Below, piece by piece: positions 1-9,778 of a stretch of DNA of 64,000 nucleotides (position 1 is its first letter; each line of letters begins with the position of its first letter). The DNA is from UBA2256 sp964531105 (GTDB lineage Bacteria > Spirochaetota > Spirochaetia > Treponematales > Rectinemataceae), in the NCBI GenBank assembly GCA_964531105.1, contig CAZHFN010000004.1, forward strand, positions 16,210-80,209. The letters run 5' to 3'. Position numbers and translations under genes: made by a program. The notes below the pieces were generated by a model. It searched no databases, had not been told where the DNA came from, and saw only the letters and a list, made by a program, of their open reading frames with translations.

Positions 1-38
1 ACTCACCCGGGCTGGGGCATTTTAATTTCTTATCATGT

Positions 39-71
39 GAGGCTTTTTCAAAAGTTAACAGACTTTTGAAA
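39..71. repeat. Dispersed palindromic repeat, copy 1
   Basis: A perfect 10-bp inverted repeat, TTTCAAAAGT / ACTTTTGAAA (46-55 and 62-71), surrounds the loop TAACAG and is preceded by GAGGC. Related copies lie near 27975 (opposite orientation) and 47100. No T-run follows the stem, so it is not an ordinary intrinsic terminator. It lies upstream of the first transporter gene. The rest of 1-130 shows no gene. Confidence 0.7.
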
Positions 72-130
72 CTGGCTCAGGTCCACAGGGACAGTAATCC
101 AATCCAGTATCCCGGAGACAAAAAATCAAC

Positions 131-1654
131 GTGACCGAACACAGCCATTCTCTTCCTCTGGTCAGCATGAGGGCGGTATCCAAATCCTTCCCCGGCGTGC
201 AGGCCAACGACTGTATCGATCTTGAACTCTTCGCAGGCGAGGTGCTCGCACTCCTGGGGGAAAACGGGGCGGGCAAGAGCACCCTGATGAATATTCTCTG
301 TGGGCTTTACCGACCCGATTCGGGAGAAATCTGGATCAAGGGCAGACGAGCAGCTATAGAGAGTCCCCGGGATTCCCAAAGCCTCGGCATTGGCATGGTA
401 CACCAGAATTTCAAGCTGGTGGATTCCATGACTGTGCTGGAAAACATAATCCTGGGAATGCGCGCCCAGCCCCTTGTGCTGGACTTGCGCAGGGTAAAAA
501 AAGAGGTTCTGGAGCTTTCAGAGCGTTACAATCTCAAGGTAGATCCCGATGCTTCCATTTGGCAGCTTTCTGTGGGAGAGCAGCAGAGGGTGGAAATCCT
601 GAAGCTTTTGTACCGCAAGGCCGAGATCCTTATTCTGGACGAACCCACGGCGGTGCTGACTCCCCAAGAATCGGCAGAACTGGCTAAGGTTGTGCATAGG
701 ATGAAGGCCGAGGGTAAATCGGCTATTTTCATTACCCATAAGATGGAAGAGGTGATGAGTTTTTCAGACAGGGTGATGGTCTTGAGGCGAGGGAAGGCGG
801 TAGCCGGTTTGAAGACGGATACAACGAGCCCGAGCGAGCTGGCCAGGCTTATGGTAGGCAGGGAAATGCTCTTTTCCATCGACAAGAAACCCTTCGCCCC
901 AGGAAAAACCTTACTTAAACTGGAGAAAGTTTCTGCCAAGGACGATAGAGGGCTCACAGCCCTGAAGGCGGTGGACCTGGAAATACGGTCAGGGGAAATT
1001 CTCGGCATAGCCGGTGTGGCAGGCAATGGACAAAAAGAATTGGCTGAGGTAATCACCGGTCTACGCAAGGTGGATTCCGGCACGGTAAGGCTCGATAACA
1101 AGAATATGAGCAACGCTACGCCCATAGCCATGATAAGGGCCGGGGTAGCCCACATACCTCAGGACAGGTCTTCGGTAGGTTCTGTGGGCGACATGAGCGT
1201 GGCATCCAATCTGGCCATGAAGGAATATCGCAAGCCTCCCCTTTCAACGGGAATTTTCCTCCTGCCCCAACGCATCACCTCTATGGCCCGAAAGCTCATC
1301 GAGGCCTTCAAGATCATGACCCCCGGACCGGACACCCATCTAAAGTTTCTCTCCGGAGGCAATATTCAGAAGACTATTTTAGCCAGGGAAATTAGGGCTT
1401 GTTCCAGTCTTCTGGTGGCTGTCTATCCATCCCGAGGCTTGGATATTGGGGCTACAGAATCGGTAAGGCGCCAATTGGTAGCCCAAAGGGATGATGGCTT
1501 GGGAGTTCTTTTCGTATCCGAGGATATCGATGAGCTCATCCAGGTGGCCGATACTATCGCCGTTCTCTTTGAAGGAAGGATCATGGCCACCATGAAGGCC
1601 ACCGAAGCCAGCCACGAAGCACTCGGCCTCCTCATGGCGGGGGTAGAGCCATGA
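131..1654 (+). CDS. Nucleoside/sugar-type ABC importer, duplicated ATP-binding protein
   Basis: This is a 507-residue ATPase with two nucleotide-binding domains in one chain, as in the RbsA/NupO (YufO) family that energises BMP-type purine nucleoside importers. The first half has a canonical Walker A (GENGAGKST, about residues 43-51) and signature LSVGEQQR. The second half has the degenerate GVAGNGQKE loop and LSGGNIQK signature usual for this family. The start is GTG with a weak upstream GGAG. The stop overlaps the next gene by 4 nt (ATGA). The lipoprotein binding partner is not in the window and probably lies upstream. Import of purine nucleosides is inferred from the family and from the adenine deaminase and xanthine dehydrogenase genes downstream. 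Confidence 0.93.
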   Translation: MTEHSHSLPLVSMRAVSKSFPGVQANDCIDLELFAGEVLALLGENGAGKSTLMNILCGLYRPDSGEIWIKGRRAAIESPRDSQSLGIGMVHQNFKLVDSMTVLENIILGMRAQPLVLDLRRVKKEVLELSERYNLKVDPDASIWQLSVGEQQRVEILKLLYRKAEILILDEPTAVLTPQESAELAKVVHRMKAEGKSAIFITHKMEEVMSFSDRVMVLRRGKAVAGLKTDTTSPSELARLMVGREMLFSIDKKPFAPGKTLLKLEKVSAKDDRGLTALKAVDLEIRSGEILGIAGVAGNGQKELAEVITGLRKVDSGTVRLDNKNMSNATPIAMIRAGVAHIPQDRSSVGSVGDMSVASNLAMKEYRKPPLSTGIFLLPQRITSMARKLIEAFKIMTPGPDTHLKFLSGGNIQKTILAREIRACSSLLVAVYPSRGLDIGATESVRRQLVAQRDDGLGVLFVSEDIDELIQVADTIAVLFEGRIMATMKATEASHEALGLLMAGVEP

Positions 1655-2751
1655 AGCTGATCTTTGAAAAACGCAAGTCCACGGCGAAATCAGTACTCTT
1701 TGCCGTACCGGCCATTTCCTTCCTCATCTCCCTCATTCTCACCGGACTGGTGCTTCTGCTCTCCGGCGCCAACCCTTTTGAGACCTACAGCTCCATGGTC
1801 ATCGGGGCATTTGGCTCGTCCAATGGTTTTTCAGAAACCCTGGTCAAGGCTATTCCCCTGGCTCTCACGGGTTTGGGTGTAGCACTGGCCTTCAAACTCC
1901 GCTTTTGGAATATCGGCGCAGAGGGCCAGCTTGTGGCGGGAGGCATAGCGGCATCCTGGGTAGCACTCTTCATAAGCCCTTCCCTGCCCTCCTTCCTCAT
2001 ACTTCCGCTCACGATTCTGGCAGGCTGCATGGCAGGTGCCGTCTGGGCCAGCATTCCAGGAGTTCTCAAGACCAGGCTTGCTGTGGATGAGACCCTGGTC
2101 ACGCTCATGCTGAACTACGTGGCTATCCTCTCTGCCGAATATCTCTACTACGGTCCTTGGAGGGATCCCAAGGGATATGGATTTCCTGGCTCGGCTCCCT
2201 TTCCTGATGCGGCCTGGCTGCCCAGGATTTTCGGCCGCGCCCATGTGGGCCTCTTTTTCGTGCCCATAATCGCCATCATCCTCTGGGTACTGCTGAGGCG
2301 CACTCGCTGGGGCTTTGAACTGAGCATCATTGGAGCCAGCCCCAGGGCTGCTCGGTATCAGGGCATCGCGGTGCAGAGGAATATCCTTCTCGCCGTGCTT
2401 CTTTCGGGGGCTATTTCGGGTCTGGCGGGAGCCGGCGAAGTGACCGGCATATCCCATCGCCTCCAGCAAGGCCTCAACCTGGGATATGGATTCACCGCCA
2501 TCATCATCGCATGGATGTCCCAGCTCAATCCCCTGGCTATTCCCTTCGTAGCCCTCCTCATGGGCGGCATCCTGGTAGGAGGCGATCAGGTACAGATGAT
2601 AATGGGTCTTCCTTCGGCCATGGGTACGGTGATGCAGGGACTGATTCTATTCCCCATGCTCGCCGGCTCGCTATTTACCGAGTACAGGGTACGCCTGGTG
2701 GGCAGAAAGCCCGGGCGAGGCCAGGAATCCTGCGCCGAAGGAGAAGCCTGA
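1651..2751 (+). CDS. Nucleoside-type ABC importer permease, first subunit
   Basis: This 366-residue, highly hydrophobic permease belongs to the BPD_transp_2 family (NupP/YufP type). The diagnostic NIGAEGQLVAGG segment lies at about residue 88, and there are around ten predicted membrane spans. It should form a heterodimeric inner-membrane channel with the permease that follows and be driven by the ATPase encoded immediately upstream. It overlaps its neighbours on both sides by ATGA, pointing to coupled translation. Substrate is inferred (purine nucleosides or bases) from the family and from the catabolic genes that follow. Confidence 0.92.
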   Translation: MKLIFEKRKSTAKSVLFAVPAISFLISLILTGLVLLLSGANPFETYSSMVIGAFGSSNGFSETLVKAIPLALTGLGVALAFKLRFWNIGAEGQLVAGGIAASWVALFISPSLPSFLILPLTILAGCMAGAVWASIPGVLKTRLAVDETLVTLMLNYVAILSAEYLYYGPWRDPKGYGFPGSAPFPDAAWLPRIFGRAHVGLFFVPIIAIILWVLLRRTRWGFELSIIGASPRAARYQGIAVQRNILLAVLLSGAISGLAGAGEVTGISHRLQQGLNLGYGFTAIIIAWMSQLNPLAIPFVALLMGGILVGGDQVQMIMGLPSAMGTVMQGLILFPMLAGSLFTEYRVRLVGRKPGRGQESCAEGEA

Positions 2752-3856
2752 TGGATATGATCAGCTCGATTCTAGCCATTACGATACGGGCGGGCACCAG
2801 TCTGGTGTTCGCCACCATAGGCGAGATTCTCACCGAAAGAGCGGGCATCCTCAACCTGGGCATCGAGGGTATCATGCTCATGAGCGCCGTCACGGGTTTT
2901 GCGGCATCCTTCTACACCCAGAATCTTTTTGTAGCCCTTCTGGTGGCAGCCTCCGTGGGAGCCGCCATGGCTGCCCTCCATGCCTTCCTCACGGTGACTA
3001 TGAGGGCCAACCAGGTAGTCTCCGGCCTCTCCATCACCCTCTTTGGCAGCGGTTTCGCCAGTTTCCTGGGCCTGCGTCTTGGACCTGCTTCCAACAACTT
3101 CAGGCTCGTAGGCCTGAAGGGTGCCCGCTTCATGCCCGCATCCNNNNNNNNNNNNNNNNNNNNNNNNNNNNNNNNNNNNNNNNNNNNNNNNNNNNNNNNN
3201 NNNNNNNNNNNNNNNNNNNNNNNNNNNNNNNNNNNNNNNNNNNTTCCAACAACTTCAGGCTCGTAGGCCTGAAGGGTGCCCGCTTCATGCCCGCATCCAT
3301 CGAAGGCATTGCGGAAATCCCCATAGTCTGGGCTATATTCAACCAGGATCTCCTCACCTATGGGGTGTATATCCTCATACCCCTGGCTTGGTTCTACCTG
3401 TATAAAACCAGGCCGGGATTGTGGCTAAGATCCATAGGCGAGGATCCGCAGACCGCCGACGCCATGGGCATCGATGTGATAAAGGCCAAGTACTTCTACA
3501 CAATTCTCGGTGGCATCTTCATCGCCATGGGGGGAGCCCACCTCTCCCTCTCCTACACTCCAGGCTGGGCGGAAAACATCACCGGGGGCCGCGGCTGGAT
3601 TGTCGTTGCCCTGGTTATTTTCTCCATGTGGAATCCCGCTCGCTCCCTCTGGGGAGCATTGCTCTTCGGAGGCATCAACGCCGTGCAGTTCAGGCTCCAG
3701 GCTTCGGGCACCACAATACCGGCGGCCTTCCTCAATATGCTGCCCTATCTGGGCACAATCGCGGTGCTGGTGCTCATGACCTGGTGGGAAGCCCTCTCCA
3801 AAAAAGTAGGTGCTCCAGCAGCCCTTAGCCAGGCTTACATGAGGGAGGATAAGTAG
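2751..3856 (+). CDS. Nucleoside-type ABC importer permease, second subunit (contains artefactual gap)
   Basis: This is the NupQ/YufQ-type partner permease, with the typical early motif ILNLGIEGIMLMSA near residue 38. A run of 100 N (3144-3243) interrupts it, but the 55 bases before the run are repeated exactly after it. Removing 155 nt puts the two parts in one frame and gives an uninterrupted protein of about 316 residues, a normal family length. The start ATG at 2751 overlaps the previous stop. The C-terminal half carries the GIDVIKAKYF and GGRGWI segments common in this family. The product is intact once the gap is collapsed. Confidence 0.9.
3144..3243. other. Assembly gap of 100 N, artefactual (55-base overlap on both sides)
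   Basis: The 55 bases at 3089-3143 are identical to those at 3244-3298. The contigs therefore overlap rather than being separated, as expected when contigs end at a shared 55-mer in a de Bruijn graph. Deleting 155 nt restores the permease reading frame. Confidence 0.95.
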
Positions 3857-3939
3857 CCAGCCCGAAGAGGAGAAAAACGTTGCGTCTCCCGGCGTTTCCG
3901 GCTATCATTGAAGGCCTGCAGACCACCTGGGGAGGCGCA

Positions 3940-5661
3940 ATGGACAAGGAACGAATCGACTCGGCCGCCGGCAGGTCACTCTGCGACCTGAGGCTCACCG
4001 GGTGCAGGCTTGTCGATGTCCTGGGCGGACGCATTATCGAGGATGCCTGCGTTTCCATCAGAAACGGCCATGTCGTCGGCATCAACGATCCGCTGGAAGC
4101 TCGTCAAACCATAGACCTCAAAGGAAAATATCTGGCACCGGGGCTTATAGACGCCCATGTGCACATAGAGTCATCACTCCTAACGCCGCCTGAGTATGCC
4201 AAAGTAGTCCTGCCCCGAGGCACCACCACCGTGGTGGCCGATCCTCACGAGATCGTGAATGTGCTGGGCTATGACGGCATGCGTTTCATGCTGACCGCTT
4301 CCGAAGGCCTGCCTTTGGATATCTTTTTCATGGTCCCCTCCTGCGTGCCCGCCACCGAGTTCGACACCTCCGGAGCAGCCCTCTACGCCTCGGATATGTA
4401 TCCCTTCTTGCACGATCAGCGTGTGCTCGGTCTCGGAGAAGTGATGAACTATCCGGGGGTTCTGGCCAGGGAACAGGGCCTCATGGACAAGATCGCATTC
4501 TTTGCAAGCGCACGCAAACCCATAGATGGGCACGCCCCCGGGCTTTCGGGCCCGGCGCTCTCGGCCTATATCATGGCCGGCATCGGTTCGGATCATGAAT
4601 GCACCAGCCCCGAAGAGGCTATGGAGAAACTCTCCAAGGGTATGTACATCATGCTCAGGGAGGGCTCCACCGCCAAAGATCTTCGCAGCCTCCTGCCCGC
4701 GATAAAGCCCAATAACGCCACCCGTTTCATGCTCTGCTCCGACGACAGGCACTCCAACGATCTCAGGGATGAAGGCCACATGGACCATGCCCTGAGACTT
4801 CTGCTTTCAGGGGGCATTGAGCCTGTGGATGCCTTCAGAATCGCCAGTCTCAACGCCACCCAGTGGTTTGGGATGAGGGAATTCGGGGCTATCGCTCCAG
4901 GCTGCAAGGCCGATTTCGTCGTTTTTTCCTCGTTCCAGGACTTCCGGGCTGAACAGGTATTCAAGGCTGGCAATCTTATAGCCGAGCAGGGCAGGCTTCT
5001 GGAGGATTTCAGCGTTAGGCCTATGCCAATCAGGGATTCGGTCAATCTCAAACTTCTGTCAGCCGGGGATTTCTCCATACCGGATAAATCCAAGGCCATA
5101 AGAGTCATAGAGACCAAGCCAGGCTCCATAATCACAGGACAGGGAATCGAAAGACCCACGTTAAAAAACGGGCTCTGCGTATCGGACGTGGAAAGGGACT
5201 TGCTGAAAATATTCGTCATAGAGCGCCATTCGGGCTCAGGCAGAATTGGCAAGGGCTTCATCCGCGGCCTGGGCCTTAAGAGGGGCGCCTTGGGCGGCAC
5301 GATCAGCCACGATTCGCACAATATGATTATCGCCGGGGTGGATGACGTATCCATATTCAAGGCAGCCCGACATCTGAACAAGCTCAAGGGAGGGCTTGTG
5401 TATGCAGTGGGCGAGCAGATTCTCATGGATCTGCCCCTGCCAGTAGCGGGACTCATGAGCGACAGGAATGCTGACTTCGTGATCGACAGGCTGAGGAGCT
5501 TCGAGGAACTCTTTGTGAAGGAAGGGATCGGCAACGCCTCACCCCTCATGACCCTTTCTTTTATGGCTTTGCCGGTAATTCCCAGTCTTAGGATCACCGA
5601 TGCCGGCCTCATAGATGTGGATCGCTTCAGCCCGGTGGACCTCTACGCGGATTACGTATGA
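3940..5661 (+). CDS. ade: Adenine deaminase
   Basis: Adenine deaminase converts adenine to hypoxanthine and ammonia, feeding the xanthine dehydrogenase genes downstream. The amidohydrolase half shows the metal-binding LIDAHVHIES motif (near residue 80) and VADPHEI. The C-terminal half has the family-specific GGTISHDSHNMIIAG and GGLVYAVG segments. The ATG at 3940 has GGAGG a few bases upstream and is preferred over an upstream in-frame start at 3880. That gives 573 residues, normal for the family. It follows the nucleoside importer by about 80 nt and precedes xdhA by 27 nt, so it probably shares their transcript. Confidence 0.95.
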   Translation: MDKERIDSAAGRSLCDLRLTGCRLVDVLGGRIIEDACVSIRNGHVVGINDPLEARQTIDLKGKYLAPGLIDAHVHIESSLLTPPEYAKVVLPRGTTTVVADPHEIVNVLGYDGMRFMLTASEGLPLDIFFMVPSCVPATEFDTSGAALYASDMYPFLHDQRVLGLGEVMNYPGVLAREQGLMDKIAFFASARKPIDGHAPGLSGPALSAYIMAGIGSDHECTSPEEAMEKLSKGMYIMLREGSTAKDLRSLLPAIKPNNATRFMLCSDDRHSNDLRDEGHMDHALRLLLSGGIEPVDAFRIASLNATQWFGMREFGAIAPGCKADFVVFSSFQDFRAEQVFKAGNLIAEQGRLLEDFSVRPMPIRDSVNLKLLSAGDFSIPDKSKAIRVIETKPGSIITGQGIERPTLKNGLCVSDVERDLLKIFVIERHSGSGRIGKGFIRGLGLKRGALGGTISHDSHNMIIAGVDDVSIFKAARHLNKLKGGLVYAVGEQILMDLPLPVAGLMSDRNADFVIDRLRSFEELFVKEGIGNASPLMTLSFMALPVIPSLRITDAGLIDVDRFSPVDLYADYV

Positions 5662-5688
5662 TCCAAAAACTAAGTCGAGAGTGGAAGA

Positions 5689-7517
5689 ATGAGAATACTT
5701 GTAAATGACACCTGGGTAAGCCCCAGCACATCCCCTGGCCAGCCGGCCCTGGATTTTATCAGACAGGAAATGGGACTCAAAGGTACCAAGGAAGGCTGCA
5801 GGGAGGGCGATTGCGGAGCCTGCGCGGTGCTGGTGGGCGAATTCTGCAGGGAAGCCGCGCCAGGCAAGGCTGATGAGAAAAAAAAATCACGAACCTCAGG
5901 TTTTCCGCTTCATAGCCCCGGCACAGCGAAAGCTATCCCCCGCTACAGGGCTATGCCCTCCTGCCTCCTGGCCCTGGCGGAACTGGACGGCAAGCACCTC
6001 ATAACAATTGAAGGCCTTGCCTCGGTGTCCGAGGGCTTGAGCCCTGTCATGAAGGCCTTTCTCCAGGAAAACGCCAGCCAATGCGGGTTCTGCAGCCCCG
6101 GTTTTATGATCAGCCTGAGCGCCTGGCTGGCGGGCAGCGCCGTCCTCGATATCGAAGGAGCCTTGAAGGCCGTGGATGGCAACCTCTGCCGCTGCACGGG
6201 TTATGGGTCTATACGCAGGGCGGCGGAAATTCNNNNNNNNNNNNNNNNNNNNNNNNNNNNNNNNNNNNNNNNNNNNNNNNNNNNNNNNNNNNNNNNNNNN
6301 NNNNNNNNNNNNNNNNNNNNNNNNNNNNNNNNGGCAACCTCTGCCGCTGCACGGGTTATGGGTCTATACGCAGGGCGGCGGAAATTCTCGTGAAGGAATT
6401 TGCCGACCTACCCGCCGAAGGTCTGGCGAGGCTCGAATGTCTTGTGGAGCGCAGTGTATTGCCCGCTTCGGTGCTGGAGTTTGCTTCTCTTGCAGGTATG
6501 GATGGCCACAAAACGGAAGATGAAAAAACTAAAATGCCTTTAATGGACAAAGAAAATTCGGATTCCAGGATCTTCCTGGGCGGGGGCACGGATTACTATG
6601 TGCGCAATCCCGAGCCTCTCGATGGATTCTCTCCCCTTCTTCTGGGCAGCTCCTCGGAATTTTCGGGCATCGAAAGAGTGGACAGCGAAGCCAAACCCTG
6701 GCTTCGACTGGGGGCCGCCCTGAGGATCAGCGATTTTTTTGCCTCTCAGGCCGTGCGCGAGAGCATTCCCGGCATAGAGGAATATGAAGGGCTCTTCGCC
6801 AGCACACTGGTACGCAATCTGGCCACTATTGGCGGCAATATTGTCAACGCTTCACCTGTAGCCGATATGAGCGCCATTCTACTTAGTCTGGGAGCCTTGG
6901 CAGAAATATCCAAGACTTCAACAAGCAGCCTGGAGCATAGGCGGCTGCCTTTGGAAAAATTCTTCCTAGGCTATAAAAGTGTAGACCTCCAGCCCGGAGA
7001 ATTTCTCTCTGCTATCTACATACCCGCCAGTCCCGAGGGCTCGGAGTTCTCCACTTCAGGATCCTACGATGGTGAGCAGAGCGGTGAATCTCTTACAGGG
7101 CGTTTCGAGGGAGGTATTGGTTTCGGAGCCAAGGGCGGCAAGCTGTTTTTTTCCTTCGAAAAAATCGCCAAGCGGCAGGCTTTGGACATAGCTGCGGTCA
7201 ATACGGCTATGGCCTTCCGCCTGGACGATACCGTAGCCCGATCGGTACGCATCAGCGCCGGCGGCGTCGCCGAAATTCCTCTCCTTCTACCCAAGGCCGC
7301 CGCCCTCATGGAGGGAAGCAGGATCAAGGGAGCTAAAGCCAAGGACCTGGCCGAGCTTTGCAGCTATGTTTCCCGGGTTGCGCAGGAAGAAGTGAGGCCT
7401 ATCGGCGACGTAAGGGGTTCTGCGCTCTACAGGCGGGCTATGGTAGGCCGCCTTATCAAGGCTCATTTCCTTCGCTTTTTCGCCAGGGATGGCATTGCCG
7501 AGGAGCTTGAACCATGA
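5689..7517 (+). CDS. Xanthine dehydrogenase, fused [2Fe-2S]/FAD subunit (contains artefactual gap)
   Basis: The N-terminal domain binds a plant-type [2Fe-2S] cluster (C37, C42, C45) and a helical-bundle [2Fe-2S] cluster (QCGFCSPG and CRCTGYGS). A CO-dehydrogenase-flavoprotein-type FAD domain follows (FLGGGTDYY and LVRNLATIGGNIVNASP). Collapsing the gap at 6233-6332 by 155 nt joins both halves in frame as 557 residues. An insertion of roughly 25 residues rich in Lys, Arg and Pro sits just after C45, where most family members have a short loop. The stop overlaps the molybdenum-subunit gene by ATGA. The role is to pass electrons from purine hydroxylation to NAD or another acceptor. Confidence 0.92.
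6233..6332. other. Assembly gap of 100 N, artefactual (55-base overlap on both sides)
   Basis: Bases 6178-6232 are repeated exactly at 6333-6387. Removing 155 nt rejoins the Fe-S and FAD domains in one frame. The gap falls immediately after the CRCTGYGS cluster motif. Confidence 0.95.
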
Positions 7518-9778
7518 AAAGCATGGATGATTCCCTCCAGCATCTGAAAGGCGAAACCAGGTACCTGGACGATCTGGGCGAAACAAGGGATTGCCTCCAG
7601 GCGGCGGTAAGGCTTTCCGGAAGCGCCAGGGGCAGAATTCTCTCCATCGATCCTGAGCCTGCACTCGCCCTGGATGCTTCGGTACAGGTTATTTTAGCCT
7701 CGGATATTCCGGGAGAAAACCAAATTGGTTTTACAAAGCCCGATGAGCTGGTCTTGCCCGAGACCAAATGGGAATACTGGGGGCAGCCCATAGCACTGGT
7801 GCTTGCGCGCACAAGGGCGCTGGCCAGGAGAGCAGCCGCCGCCCTGGCTGTGCAGGCGGAAAATCTGCCGGCCTGCACCGACCCCAGGGCGGCGGCTGCC
7901 GCGGCCGACTTTGTTCTGCCCTCCCGCAGCATCGCCTGGGGAGACAGTGGAAAGGCCTTTCTAGACTGCGCTGTAGTAGTATCGGGCAGGGTGGACTCCG
8001 GCGGTCAGGAGCATGTATATCTGGAGACTCAGGGCGCCTATGCGGAAATGAGAGATAATGGCTCGGTTTTTGTCGTTTCCAGCACCCAGAGCCCCACCGG
8101 GGTCCAGCGCGCGATAGCCCGGAGCCTCGGTCTGCCCATGAACAAGGTGGAGGTGGAAGCCAGAAAGCTGGGGGGAGCCTTTGGAGGCAAGGAAGACCAA
8201 GCCGCCATCTGGGCGTGCCTAGCCGCCCTAGGGGCAAGAATCAGCGGCAAACCTGTAAAACTCTACCTGGACAGGAAGACCGACCTCTGCGCCACGGGCA
8301 AGCGTCACCCCTATACTAGCGATTTCAGAATAGGGGCCGACAAGGAAGGCAGGATACTCGCCTTCGAAGCCGAGTATTTCCAGAATTCCGGCAGCACCTG
8401 CGATCTTTCGCCCGCCATTCTCTCCAGAACCCTCCTTCACGCTACAGGCTCCTATAAGGTGCCCAATGTGAAGGTAACGGGTCATATGTGCCGTACAAAC
8501 CTTCCCTCTTTCACAGCCTTCCGCGGCTTTGGAGCCCCCCAGGCATTCTTTGTCTTCGAATCGGCGCTGGACGCCCTTGCGCAGCGCTTAGGCATCCCAC
8601 GGGAGGAAGTACAGAAAAAAAACCTCTACCAGGAGGGCGACCATACCTATTTCGGCATGCCCCTTCAGTCTGTGCGGGCGGAGGAAGCCTTCGACAGGCT
8701 TATAGAAAAAACCGCATGGAAAGACCTGAAAGCTGGAATCGACTCATTCAATGCGAACCATAGGATGGAGAAGAAAGGCGCCGCAATCATTCCCGTCTGT
8801 TTCGGCATATCCTTTACAAAGCTTCCAATGAACCAGGCAGGAGCTTTAGTCCATATTTACCAAGACGGATCGGTTTTAGTCTCCACTGGGGCTATAGAAA
8901 TGGGCCAGCAAGTATCCCGCAAGATTGGGATAGTCGCCGCCAGAACCCTGGGCATCCCCAAGGAATGGGTGAGGGTGGAGCGCACTTCCACCCTTACTGT
9001 GGCCAATACTGTACCCACTGCAGCCAGCACCGGCAGCGATCTCAACGGAATGGCCGCCGCCCTTGCCTGCCAGGAACTTCGAGCCAGGCTCCTTACCAAG
9101 GCTGCCGACCTGCTCTCTGCCCAATCAGGGGATATGGATATAAGAAACGGAGAAATCTTCCATGAAGGCAAAAAAGCCGAGCTGTCCTGGCAAAAACTAG
9201 TGGAGGAGGCCCACGGAACAAGGATCGATCTATCGGCCCACGGCTTCTACGCCACACCCGGACTCTTCTACGATATGAAGACCGAGAGGGGTAAACCCTT
9301 TGCCTACCATGTCTACGGAGCAGCGGCAGCAGTGGTCAGGCTGGACGTGCTGAGGGCTCGCTGCAAGGTGGAGTCGGTTACGATAGTCCATGATTCGGGC
9401 AACAGCCTGGACGAAGCGGTGGATTTAGGCCAGATAGAGGGTGCCTTCGCCCAGGGACTGGGCTGGACCCTCCTGGAGGATCTGCGCTTCAGCAAGGAGG
9501 GCAGGCTTCTCTCCGACAGCCTCTCCACCTACAAGCTGCCCGATGCCTCCTTCATGCCCGAAAGGCTGGATATCGAGTTTCTGCCCGATAGGGAAAACCC
9601 TTATACTCCCTTTAATTCCAAGGCCGTAGGCGAACCGCCTCTCCAGTACGGCATCGCCGCCTACTTTGCCCTCCTGGACGCACTAAGAGCGGCTAAGCCC
9701 GAAGGAAATGCCTTTTATGATCTGCCCTTCATTCCTGAGAAGATCGAAGCCTTCCTGAGTGGGAGAAATCCATGCTGA
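7514..9778 (+). CDS. Xanthine dehydrogenase, molybdenum-binding subunit
   Basis: This 754-residue catalytic subunit of the xanthine dehydrogenase/aldehyde oxidoreductase family hydroxylates purines at the molybdenum-pterin site. Visible family segments are QEHVYLETQGAYA, the cofactor-binding KLGGAFGGKED, TAFRGFGAPQAFF and, near the C terminus, AVGEPPLQYG with the catalytic Glu. It starts within the stop of the Fe-S/FAD subunit gene (ATGA) and overlaps hyuA by 7 nt, consistent with tight operon coupling. Hypoxanthine or xanthine is the expected substrate because adenine deaminase lies upstream. Other heteroaromatic substrates cannot be excluded by sequence alone. Confidence 0.93.
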   Translation: MKSMDDSLQHLKGETRYLDDLGETRDCLQAAVRLSGSARGRILSIDPEPALALDASVQVILASDIPGENQIGFTKPDELVLPETKWEYWGQPIALVLARTRALARRAAAALAVQAENLPACTDPRAAAAAADFVLPSRSIAWGDSGKAFLDCAVVVSGRVDSGGQEHVYLETQGAYAEMRDNGSVFVVSSTQSPTGVQRAIARSLGLPMNKVEVEARKLGGAFGGKEDQAAIWACLAALGARISGKPVKLYLDRKTDLCATGKRHPYTSDFRIGADKEGRILAFEAEYFQNSGSTCDLSPAILSRTLLHATGSYKVPNVKVTGHMCRTNLPSFTAFRGFGAPQAFFVFESALDALAQRLGIPREEVQKKNLYQEGDHTYFGMPLQSVRAEEAFDRLIEKTAWKDLKAGIDSFNANHRMEKKGAAIIPVCFGISFTKLPMNQAGALVHIYQDGSVLVSTGAIEMGQQVSRKIGIVAARTLGIPKEWVRVERTSTLTVANTVPTAASTGSDLNGMAAALACQELRARLLTKAADLLSAQSGDMDIRNGEIFHEGKKAELSWQKLVEEAHGTRIDLSAHGFYATPGLFYDMKTERGKPFAYHVYGAAAAVVRLDVLRARCKVESVTIVHDSGNSLDEAVDLGQIEGAFAQGLGWTLLEDLRFSKEGRLLSDSLSTYKLPDASFMPERLDIEFLPDRENPYTPFNSKAVGEPPLQYGIAAYFALLDALRAAKPEGNAFYDLPFIPEKIEAFLSGRNPC

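Noticed and set aside
3089..3298. 55-bp direct repeats around N-runs (also at 6178, 39343 and 52776) as genuine biological repeats
   Set aside because: They are the same length at four unrelated sites, always flank exactly 100 N, and collapsing them restores a reading frame each time, so they are assembly overlaps.
4593..5612. 339-codon open frame antisense to adenine deaminase
   Set aside because: The sense strand encodes the conserved enzyme, and the antisense product shows no motif.
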